The notes under the pieces: generated by a model
Database searches by the model: none
Seen by the model: only the letters and a program-made list of their open reading frames with translations
Told to the model about the DNA's origin: nothing
Translations under genes and position numbers: made by a program
Source: Bacteroidota bacterium
GTDB taxonomy: Bacteria > Bacteroidota > Bacteroidia > AKYH767-A > 2013-40CM-41-45
Assembly: GCA_026391975.1 (NCBI GenBank)
Contig: JAPLDB010000037.1
Span: forward strand, 1 to 45,399
Reading direction: 5' to 3'
DNA length: 45,399 bases
Part shown: one piece after another, positions 25,601 through 31,932 of the stretch
Layout of the letters: each line of letters opens with the position of its first letter
Position numbering within the stretch: position 1 is the stretch's first letter

Positions 25601-26179
25601 GGCACATACAACATTCCGTTTTTAGCAACAACAACAACTTACTACGCACAGACCGGATTTTCTTGTCCAAGTTTGACGCGCGATTCAGTAACTGCTACAA
25701 TTTATAACTTGCCCGTTATTGATCTCGGACCTGATACATTAATTGTATGTGGAGACACCATTACCCTGGATGCTGGAGCCGGTTATTCAATGTATTTATG
25801 GTCTAATTCAGCAACAACACAAACCATTGACGTTGATACCCTCGGTGATTATTCTGTAATGGTTATCGATACCAATGGCTGTGCAAATCAGGATACGCTT
25901 CACGTAGACTGTTATGTTGGCATTACTGCCCTCAATGCAATGAACAACGTAAATGTTTATCCGAATCCTTCAACAGGAATCATTACTGTTGAATTAGGAC
26001 GCTCAACATCTTCGGCAACCATCAGATGGATCGACCTCGAAGGCAGATTGATTTCAGAGGATGTTATTACAGGGATACACCAGAAAAACTATGACCTTAC
26101 CTCGGTCAGGAAAGGCGTTTATTTGCTCCAGGTAATTTCAGGTGATGGTGTTTCTGTGCACCGCGTCATCATTCAGTAA
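22652..26179 (+). CDS. Giant T9SS cargo: CARDB / parallel beta-helix / Ig-like protein
   Basis: Predicted cell-surface protein of 1175 residues. The signal peptide MRRIITSLPSLVSILCLSLF...QAQ fixes the ATG at 22652. Order: CARDB-like domain (NVEATLHNYGAVNITTCTVQW) to about residue 125; right-handed parallel beta-helix about 130-565 (FNVRAGTYNEKLVINQVAG, TGIYLSACLRNTIVSKNQLS), ending DIGADEYTG; then a module of CARDB + Ig-like + LGNDTSILLGSSITLDAGAG domain, and a second copy of the same module (LGPDTLIVCGDTITLDAGAG). A type A sorting domain closes it (VYPNPSTGIITVELG ... GVYLLQVISGDG). The beta-helix could bind or cleave polysaccharide, but no catalytic motif is recognisable. A strong terminator follows at 26200. 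Confidence 0.88.
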   Translation: MRRIITSLPSLVSILCLSLFSIQTQAQDDAGIAGITQPASTVCRGNANVEATLHNYGAVNITTCTVQWTVNGVLQAPFSYSGTLTPGSDATVTLGNYIFNAGAYAIVAYSENPNGNTDSDNSNDTSATTVNTQLNGTYTIGGTTPDYSNFAGAVNDLNNFGVCGAVIFNVRAGTYNEKLVINQVAGASATNTITFQSETGDSSSVILNTPSVDSTLANNYLIRLNGTDYLTLKQMTLSRSGISANARILDYTQVASFNIVTNCHLLGVSNGITANSLGALVYSSGGTPFNDSMNTFSNNLFENGSIGIYFNGVGTLSLENGTSLTDNQFVNQFAFAMQLAYDQAPLITGNFITSNSNHPGYTGIYLSACLRNTIVSKNQLSSCPGNGFYFIDCGAFPVPRGTVSNNFVNTTDSSGITLLNGGNLDIVYNSIHVQDVSAGSSALALRGVNYGMVVKNNALVNSGGGYAYLIADSGFAGLVSSDYNDLYTTGSNVGSYRGTDAAGLADWQIAAAHDTNSISADPAFVSASNLHATSIGFDNKGTSLAGILVDIDNDLRSATTPDIGADEYTGMGHDVAVVTMLSPLNNDCENAAAVVSVVVHNYGAFTETNISVQTDVTGAFTATLNGSISSLAPGLDSTLSFATTLNTTGGGDATFTAYTQLATDDNHSNDTLNSGIIHINPIPALPTVSNDSICGPGSVTLNATSSDTLFWYDVATGGISIGQGSPFNTPNISTTTTYYVEARNFCSSGRVAVDAIIMPLPNINLGNDTSILLGSSITLDAGAGFAIYVWSTGETNQTITQSPVLPTCYNVTVLDNNGCANADTICVNVVFPSNVGIQSLVTPTDHQCENAATPITVLVANYGSNTATDIPIQIDITGAINVSFNDTLFGSIPAGGSIPFTIDSTINTAGGGTFNITAYTVYASDQSSGDDTLISVININHVPLAPVGTDNARCGAGAITLTGTATDTIYWYDAPVGGNLLGIGTYNIPFLATTTTYYAQTGFSCPSLTRDSVTATIYNLPVIDLGPDTLIVCGDTITLDAGAGYSMYLWSNSATTQTIDVDTLGDYSVMVIDTNGCANQDTLHVDCYVGITALNAMNNVNVYPNPSTGIITVELGRSTSSATIRWIDLEGRLISEDVITGIHQKNYDLTSVRKGVYLLQVISGDGVSVHRVIIQ

Positions 26180-26199
26180 GCATCAAATGTTTTAATAAG

Positions 26200-26232
26200 A
26201 ATCCCGTTCCGAAACTTCGGGACGGGATTTTT
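26200..26232 (+). terminator. Rho-independent terminator
   Basis: A 14-base arm 26200-26213 pairs with 26216-26229 (one G-T pair), with a very short loop, followed by TTTTT through 26232. It lies 20 bp after the stop of the giant cargo gene and 19 bp before the GNAT gene. The inner sequence (cccg...cggg with ttccgaa) is of a kind that recurs in Bacteroidota terminators. Confidence 0.85.
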
Positions 26233-26250
26233 ATATTTCAATAACAGGTT

Positions 26251-26682
26251 ATGATCAACGAAGCATATACCATTTCCACTGACAAGTCATTGTTGGATTT
26301 CAGTATGATCTTCAATTATCTGTCGAAAGAAAGCTATTGGGCAAAGGGGATCTCAGAGAATGTTGTCAGGCGCTCGATTGAACATTCCCTGTGCTTCGGT
26401 GTTTACATTGAAAACAAGCAGGTGGGCTTTGCAAGGATCATAAGTGATTTTGCAACCTATGCTTATCTCGCCGATGTATTTTTGTTACAGGATTACAGGG
26501 GAAAAGGATTATCAAAAAGGCTAATGGAAACCATTATGGCTCATCATGATCTGCAGGGCCTTAGAAGGTGGGTGCTTGCTACTGCTGATGCACATGGCTT
26601 ATATGCCAGGTATGGGTTTATGCCAATTGCCAAACCCGAACGATGGATGGAAAAGCACAATCCTACAGTTTATCAAAAATGA
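26251..26682 (+). CDS. GNAT family N-acetyltransferase
   Basis: Transfers an acetyl group from acetyl-CoA to an amine of an unknown substrate; 143 residues, cytosolic. The GNAT core is clear: VGFARIISDFATYAYLADVFL (strands 3-4), the acetyl-CoA loop DYRGKGLSKRLMETIM matching R/Q-x-x-G-x-G/A at about 90-95, and LYARYGFMPI near the end. The C-terminal PERWMEKHNP is common in one Bacteroidota/Firmicutes GNAT subgroup. The stop codon overlaps the next start as ATGA, so the two genes are translationally coupled. Confidence 0.9.
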   Translation: MINEAYTISTDKSLLDFSMIFNYLSKESYWAKGISENVVRRSIEHSLCFGVYIENKQVGFARIISDFATYAYLADVFLLQDYRGKGLSKRLMETIMAHHDLQGLRRWVLATADAHGLYARYGFMPIAKPERWMEKHNPTVYQK

Positions 26683-27167
26683 AAAAGCTGCTGCTATTAT
26701 TTATTTTGTTTTTTCCTCCTAACATTAAGTTGTTGGCGGGGGCAATAAATGCAGACAGTCTTCCTGAACTTAACCGGAAAATAATTGCTTTTGTAGATTC
26801 GAAAATGAAAAAGAAAGTGGGAAGGGGGGAGTGCTGGGATCTTGCAGCATTTGCACTGAATGAAGCAGGCGCCTCCTGGAATGGCAAATTAAAATTTGGG
26901 CGGTTACTGGACCCAAAAACTGAAACCGTGCTTCCCGGCGACATCATTCAGTTTGAAGGCGTAAAAATTAAATTTGAAAAGGGTGGAACGAAATACAAAG
27001 AGATACTTAACCACCATACAGGAATAATATACAGTGTGATTAGTCCAATGCAATTTGATTTGGCAAACCAGAACACCGCACAATATGGAAGAAAGGTCGG
27101 GCTCAGTTTTATTGACCTTGAACAGGTAACATCAGGCAGGTATTTTATTTACAGGCCGGTAAGGTAA
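26679..27167 (+). CDS. Secreted CHAP/NlpC-like peptidase candidate
   Basis: Secreted protein of 162 residues. The ATG at 26679 overlaps the GNAT stop (ATGA) and begins a signal peptide (MKKLLLLFILFFPP...LLAGA). A possible cysteine-peptidase triad is visible: Cys in GRGECWDLAAFALNEAG, His in NHHTGIIYSV, and Asn in FDLANQNTAQYG. LPGDIIQFEGV between them is like the CHAP/NlpC-P60 pattern. If so, it would cleave amide bonds in peptidoglycan or peptides in the periplasm. The family assignment is by pattern only. A longer frame starting at 26643 lies within the GNAT gene and lacks a signal peptide at its start. Confidence 0.65.
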   Translation: MKKLLLLFILFFPPNIKLLAGAINADSLPELNRKIIAFVDSKMKKKVGRGECWDLAAFALNEAGASWNGKLKFGRLLDPKTETVLPGDIIQFEGVKIKFEKGGTKYKEILNHHTGIIYSVISPMQFDLANQNTAQYGRKVGLSFIDLEQVTSGRYFIYRPVR

Positions 27168-27247
27168 ATGAGGTGACCTTTTACAGAACTATATATTCAA
27201 CGGATCGTAATATGTTAAAATCTTCGCAATTATGTATTCCTCTCCCC

Positions 27248-27278
27248 TTGTGGCTTACAGGAGATTAAAATACCTTTA
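27248..27278 (+). promoter_or_regulatory. Candidate promoter of the LamG-phosphoesterase gene
   Basis: TTG at 27248-27250, a 20-nt spacer, then TACCTTTA at 27271-27278 (one mismatch to TAnnTTTG), 40 nt before the ATG at 27319. Spacing fits the Bacteroidota housekeeping promoter. Confidence 0.45.
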
Positions 27279-27318
27279 CATCCCGTTAACATCTGCTATT
27301 TCAATCTAACTTTTATCA

Positions 27319-30300
27319 ATGTTGAAGAAATTTTACGCTTTCCTCATTCTGTCGCTATTTGCATTTTTTACAACGCCTTTGTTCGCACAAACCGGTTTGA
27401 CATTTAATGGGGTGAACAGTTATGTTGCCATGGGTGCCGCGCCGGGATTGAACTCCACATCATTTACAGTTGAATGCTGGTTTAAAAAAGAAGGAGTTGG
27501 CGTGAGCACAAGTACGGGCACAGGTGGTTTATTTGCCATTCCGCTCGTTGCAAAAGGACGCGCAGAAGCAGAAGGCAGCAACAAAGACTTCAATTATTTT
27601 CTTGGTATTGATGCAACTGACAATGTGATCGCTGCTGATTTTGAAGAAGGACTAAGCGATCCGAATCCCGGAACAAACCATCCCATCAAAGGTGTTACGC
27701 CAATCTGTACGAACGTTTGGTACCATGCATGTGTCTCATACAACGGCACTACGTGGCGCCTATACCTGAATGGAGTGCTCGAAAGATTTTTAGTTATTAA
27801 TCACCTTCCGCAAGCTGCAAGTATTCAGCAGGCAAGTATTGGCTCGGCAGTTAATTCATTGGGCGTACCTGATGGTTTCTTTAAAGGCTCAATGGATGAA
27901 GTGAGAATATGGAACACTGCGCTCTCCCCTGCTACGATACTGAGCAATATGACACAACAGATCACATCAGCTTCCGGATTGGTGGGCAGGTGGGGAATGA
28001 ATGAAGGAATAGGAACCATTGCAGCCAGTACAGGCAGCGCTTCAGGCGTTAATGGTACATTGATCAACAGTCCTTCATGGACAACAGGTTCATCTTTTTC
28101 GCCAATCACGAATGTTTCCAATTGCGGACTCAACTTCGGCGGAACAAATGCTTATGTAGGATTCGGAAATCCTGCTGCTTTGGGTCTTGCACAGTTCACA
28201 CTGGAAGCGTGGATCTATAAGACAGGTAACGGAGCTACAGTAAGTACGGGTACAGGAGGAGTTATCGCACAACCGATCATTGCAAAGGGAAGGGATGAAT
28301 CCGAAGCCAATACCCGTGACCTTAATTATTTCCTTGGTATCAATAGCTCAGGAAAACTGGTTGCTGATTTTGAAGAAGGATCAGGCAGCGCAAGTCCTGG
28401 CACCAATCATCCGCTCACAGGAACAACAACCATTGCAAATAATACCTGGCATCACATTGCTGTTTCCTACAATGCAAGTATTTTGAAATTGTATCTTGAT
28501 GGTAATGTTGAAGCATCGCTGACAGTAAACCGCGGCGCACAATCATCAAGCATTCAACCGGTATCTGTCGGCACAGCATTGAATTCAACGAGCGTGCCGT
28601 CCGGTTTTTTCCAGGGAAGAATTGACGAAGCAAGAATCTGGAATGTAGCACGCACTCAGGCGGCTATTCAGGCAACCATCAACCAGCAACTCAGCATACC
28701 GCAAAGCGGAATGGTGGCCCGGTGGGGAATGAATGAAGCGTGCGGAACTTCTGTAAAGGACAGTTCAGTAAGCGTTGCCAATGGAACGATCACGGGAAGT
28801 GACTGGTACTGGACAACAGGTGCATCTTTCAATGCCATTACTGTAAATCTCCCTCCCAACCAGCCTGTACTTGTTTCACCTTCAAACAACGCAACCAATA
28901 CCAACCTCACAACCAATTTACAGACAAACGTAACTGATCCGGAATCAGGAACACTGACAGTTGCATATTATGCACGCCCTTGCCCTCCGTCGGCAGGAAG
29001 TGATTTCACTGTCATAGGAATTCCGGATACGCAATATTATACCTCATTGCTGAACGGCGGCACAAATTCAATTTATAAAGCGCAGATGACGTGGATCGTG
29101 AATCACCTTGTGAGCGACAATATTGTTTTTGTAGAAGGGCTTGGAGATTGTGTTGAAGATGGCGACAATGACCAGAATCAATGGAAACGTGTTGACACAG
29201 CACAAAAAATAATTGAGAACCCTTCAACAACAGGACTTACCTTCGGAATTCCGTATGCATTAAACGTTGGTAACCATGACCAGACTCCGGTGAACAATCC
29301 GAATGGTACAACAACATTGTACAATCAGTATTTCGGTTCTTCACGGTTTAGCGGCCGCAGTTACTATGGCGGACATTACGGATCCAACAACAACAATAAT
29401 TATGCATTCTTTTCCGCAAGCGGCCTTGATTTCATGATGCTTAACTTCGAATACAATCCGAATCCGCCGATTGCATTATTAAACTGGGGAAGGTCGCTGA
29501 TACAAGCCAACCCGAACCGCAGGGCAATTGTTGGAACCCATGCCCTCCTCGATTTGAACGGGAACTTTGGACCTCAGGGATTGTTTTTATACAACACATT
29601 AAAAGTTTGTCCGAACCTGTTTTTGTTACTTGGCGCACACGTTCCCGGTGAATCAAGAAGGGTAAATGCATTTTATGGTGATACCGTCTATTCCTGGATG
29701 GCAGACTTCCAGTCACGTTCAAATGGCGGTGACGGCTGGATGCGCATCATGCGTTTTTCTCCTTCAATAAATACCATCTCGGTTAAAACATATTCTCCAA
29801 CACTAAACCAGTACGAGACCGATGCAAGCAGTCAGTTCAGTGTTTATTATGATATGTCATCAACCTCTTCGCCTTTTTCACTGATAGGAACTAATACCGG
29901 AGTTGCTTCGGGAAGTACCACCACATTCCCGTATAGCGGCCTCTCTCCAAACACCTGCTACCAGTGGTATGTGACAGTGAGTGATGGGGAAAGCACTGTA
30001 ACAGGTCCGGTATGGACATTCACAACGGGAACCACTCCAATGCCTTTTGCTAACATGAGAGAATCCGAAGATCTTACAACAGTAGAGCGGAAGGATTTTA
30101 TTCTATATCCGAATCCAAGTGAAGATGGACTTTTCAATATTTTGTTTGCAGACGATTACAAAAATGCCGGTCTCACTGTGACAAATGCTATTGGAGAAAT
30201 AATTGTCAATGACAAACTTTCAGAAAGCAATCTCCAGCAACTCGATCTCACTTATTTAAAACCAGGAATTTATTTTCTCTCAGTTGAAAATAGTGTCGTG

Positions 30301-30330
30301 AAGGAAATGCGGAAACTGGTAATTCGCTAA
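27319..30330 (+). CDS. T9SS cargo: two LamG domains, Fn3-nested metallophosphoesterase
   Basis: Secreted protein of 1003 residues. Signal peptide to FAQ (about 24). Two LamG/concanavalin-like domains: GLTFNGVNSYVAMGAAPGLN to WNTALSPATIL (25-215) and GLNFGGTNAYVGFGNPAALG to WNVARTQAAIQ (270-450), with closely similar internal wording. From about 515 a fibronectin-III-like sandwich begins (PPNQPVLVSPSNNATN). It is interrupted by a calcineurin-like phosphoesterase (FTVIGIPDTQYY near 567, GLGDCVEDGDN, VGNHDQTP near 651, GTHALLD, LGAHVPGES), then resumes (FSLIGTNTGVASGSTTTF, YQWYVTVSDGES). A type A sorting domain ends it (LYPNPSEDGLFNILF ... GIYFLSVENS). It probably acts on an extracellular phosphoester; substrate unknown. 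Confidence 0.9.
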   Translation: MLKKFYAFLILSLFAFFTTPLFAQTGLTFNGVNSYVAMGAAPGLNSTSFTVECWFKKEGVGVSTSTGTGGLFAIPLVAKGRAEAEGSNKDFNYFLGIDATDNVIAADFEEGLSDPNPGTNHPIKGVTPICTNVWYHACVSYNGTTWRLYLNGVLERFLVINHLPQAASIQQASIGSAVNSLGVPDGFFKGSMDEVRIWNTALSPATILSNMTQQITSASGLVGRWGMNEGIGTIAASTGSASGVNGTLINSPSWTTGSSFSPITNVSNCGLNFGGTNAYVGFGNPAALGLAQFTLEAWIYKTGNGATVSTGTGGVIAQPIIAKGRDESEANTRDLNYFLGINSSGKLVADFEEGSGSASPGTNHPLTGTTTIANNTWHHIAVSYNASILKLYLDGNVEASLTVNRGAQSSSIQPVSVGTALNSTSVPSGFFQGRIDEARIWNVARTQAAIQATINQQLSIPQSGMVARWGMNEACGTSVKDSSVSVANGTITGSDWYWTTGASFNAITVNLPPNQPVLVSPSNNATNTNLTTNLQTNVTDPESGTLTVAYYARPCPPSAGSDFTVIGIPDTQYYTSLLNGGTNSIYKAQMTWIVNHLVSDNIVFVEGLGDCVEDGDNDQNQWKRVDTAQKIIENPSTTGLTFGIPYALNVGNHDQTPVNNPNGTTTLYNQYFGSSRFSGRSYYGGHYGSNNNNNYAFFSASGLDFMMLNFEYNPNPPIALLNWGRSLIQANPNRRAIVGTHALLDLNGNFGPQGLFLYNTLKVCPNLFLLLGAHVPGESRRVNAFYGDTVYSWMADFQSRSNGGDGWMRIMRFSPSINTISVKTYSPTLNQYETDASSQFSVYYDMSSTSSPFSLIGTNTGVASGSTTTFPYSGLSPNTCYQWYVTVSDGESTVTGPVWTFTTGTTPMPFANMRESEDLTTVERKDFILYPNPSEDGLFNILFADDYKNAGLTVTNAIGEIIVNDKLSESNLQQLDLTYLKPGIYFLSVENSVVKEMRKLVIR

Positions 30331-30337
30331 GTTGTTT

Positions 30338-30943
30338 TCAGAACTTGCAATTGCAGGTTGGCGACATAAATACTTTTGTATTTGGAAGCAGGGAATCAAT
30401 GCGTGCTGCTTCATCATCGCTGAAAAGAATACCGCGAAGCTCCAGTGCTTTTAACTTTTTGAGGTTGCCTATCTGATCAGGTATTCCGTAAAGTTCATTA
30501 TCCCAGAGTTCCAGTATTTCAAGATTGGATAGATTGCCGATTGTGGAAGGCAATGCCACAATTCTATTCCTGTTTAAGTTGAGATATGTTAGTGATGACA
30601 ACTGTCCGATCTCATCAGGCAGCATTTCAAGGTTGTTACCTGACAGGTTCAGCGATGTGAGCATTGTGAGCGACCCGATCTCATGGGGAATTGAATCGAT
30701 CCTGTTCTTGCTGAAGTCAAGTTCCCTGAGATTCGTGAACTTAAAAATATCAGCAGGGATTTCTTTCATCTTCGTTTTGCTGAGGTTCAGCCGGAAAACC
30801 TTTTCAGGATTCTGAAGTGCAACGCTTATGCTGCGATAAATATAATTGGTGTCATCAATAAGCTGAACGGAAGGTACGTCCTGGGCCCTTGAAAGCTGTC
30901 CGGTAAAAAGAAAAATCAGAAGAAAATACCTGGTAATCGACAT
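30338..30943 (-). CDS. Leucine-rich repeat protein, secreted
   Basis: Protein of 201 residues with a signal peptide (MSITRYFLLIFLFTGQLSRAQ) and five or six consecutive 23-residue leucine-rich repeats of the L..L.l..N.i..iP..ig.L..L type, from VFRLNLSKTKMKEIPADIF to IPDQIGNLKKLKALELRG. A short C-terminal cap contains Cys-Asn-Cys. LRRs are protein-binding scaffolds; no enzymatic domain or sorting domain is present, so it is probably periplasmic. It follows ribF by 38 bp on the same strand and converges on the LamG-phosphoesterase gene with 7 bp between stops. Confidence 0.88.
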   Translation of the reverse strand: MSITRYFLLIFLFTGQLSRAQDVPSVQLIDDTNYIYRSISVALQNPEKVFRLNLSKTKMKEIPADIFKFTNLRELDFSKNRIDSIPHEIGSLTMLTSLNLSGNNLEMLPDEIGQLSSLTYLNLNRNRIVALPSTIGNLSNLEILELWDNELYGIPDQIGNLKKLKALELRGILFSDDEAARIDSLLPNTKVFMSPTCNCKF

Positions 30944-30981
30944 TCCTGCTTATTAACGTTGGAAAAACAATATCAATAACG

Positions 30982-31908
30982 TCAGGCAAGCAATTTTGTT
31001 GCAACCAGCTTGTCTTCGTTCATCTTTTTCTTTAACTCTTCAAGGCTGCTCAGGTGAATGTCGTCTCGAACCCTCGCTTTGAGCAATACGGTAATGTTAT
31101 TATTGTAGATATTTTCGTTAAAGTCAAATATGTTAACCTCCACGCTCAGGCGTTTACCCTGCACAACAGGACGATAGCCGATGTATAACATGCCTTTATG
31201 CAGTTTATCCTCCACTTTAACCAGGACTGCATAAATTCCCGTTGCAGGTATCAGCTTGTATGGTTCTGCAATGCTGATGTTCGCCGTCGGGTAACCAAGC
31301 GTACGACCGATCTTGTCGCCATCTGCCACCTTGCCGGAAAGAGAGAATTCATATCCCAGCAAGCGATTGGCAGTTTGTACATCACCGGTCAACAAGGAAT
31401 TTCTGATCTTGGTAGAACTTACAGCAAGTTCATTGATCACATGTTTGGGAATTTCCTCCAGTCGGAAACCATAAATTGGTGCCATTTCCTCCAGATCTTT
31501 AAAAGACCCTTCGCGGTTTCGGCCAAAGTGATGATCGTAACCAATGACAAGCGTCTTTGTTCCGATCTTATTTACCAGGATGTCTCTTACAAACTCCACG
31601 GCGCTCTGCCGGCTGAATTCCTTATTGAATGGCTGAATGATGAGGTGATCCACTCCAGACTTCTTAAGAAGCTCAATCCGTTCACTCATGGTGGTCAGCA
31701 TTTTCAAATTATTGTCATCAGGCTGAAGTACCATGCGGGGATGCGGAAAAAAAGTAAGCACAACGCTTTCTCCCTTTTCACTTCCGGCCATTTCGCACAA
31801 ACGCGAAATAATTTTCTGGTGCCCTGCATGTACACCGTCAAAGGTGCCGATTGTGGACACGGCATTTGCAAGCGGTTTAAACTCCTCGATACTCTGGTAA
31901 ACTTTCAT
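30982..31908 (-). CDS. ribF: Bifunctional riboflavin kinase / FMN adenylyltransferase
   Basis: Makes FMN and then FAD from riboflavin and ATP. Of 308 residues, the N-terminal adenylyltransferase domain has IGTFDGVHAGHQKII (nucleotidyltransferase HxGH-like site), VLTFFPHPRMVL, VIGYDHHFGRNREG and STKIRNSLLTGDV. The C-terminal riboflavin kinase domain has GRTLGYPTANI, the ATP/Mg site, followed by GIYAVLV, YIGYRPVV and VEVNIFDFNENIY. Everything expected is present. It starts 24 bp after alaS stops, on the same strand, so the two are probably co-transcribed. Confidence 0.95.
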   Translation of the reverse strand: MKVYQSIEEFKPLANAVSTIGTFDGVHAGHQKIISRLCEMAGSEKGESVVLTFFPHPRMVLQPDDNNLKMLTTMSERIELLKKSGVDHLIIQPFNKEFSRQSAVEFVRDILVNKIGTKTLVIGYDHHFGRNREGSFKDLEEMAPIYGFRLEEIPKHVINELAVSSTKIRNSLLTGDVQTANRLLGYEFSLSGKVADGDKIGRTLGYPTANISIAEPYKLIPATGIYAVLVKVEDKLHKGMLYIGYRPVVQGKRLSVEVNIFDFNENIYNNNITVLLKARVRDDIHLSSLEELKKKMNEDKLVATKLLA

Positions 31909-31932
31909 TCGTGATTATGCCTTTCTTAAATA

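Noticed and set aside
31198-31914. Plus-strand open frame of 238 codons opposite ribF
   Set aside because: ribF on the other strand has every motif of the family; the plus-strand frame has no domain and a His/Gln-rich composition expected of a shadow.
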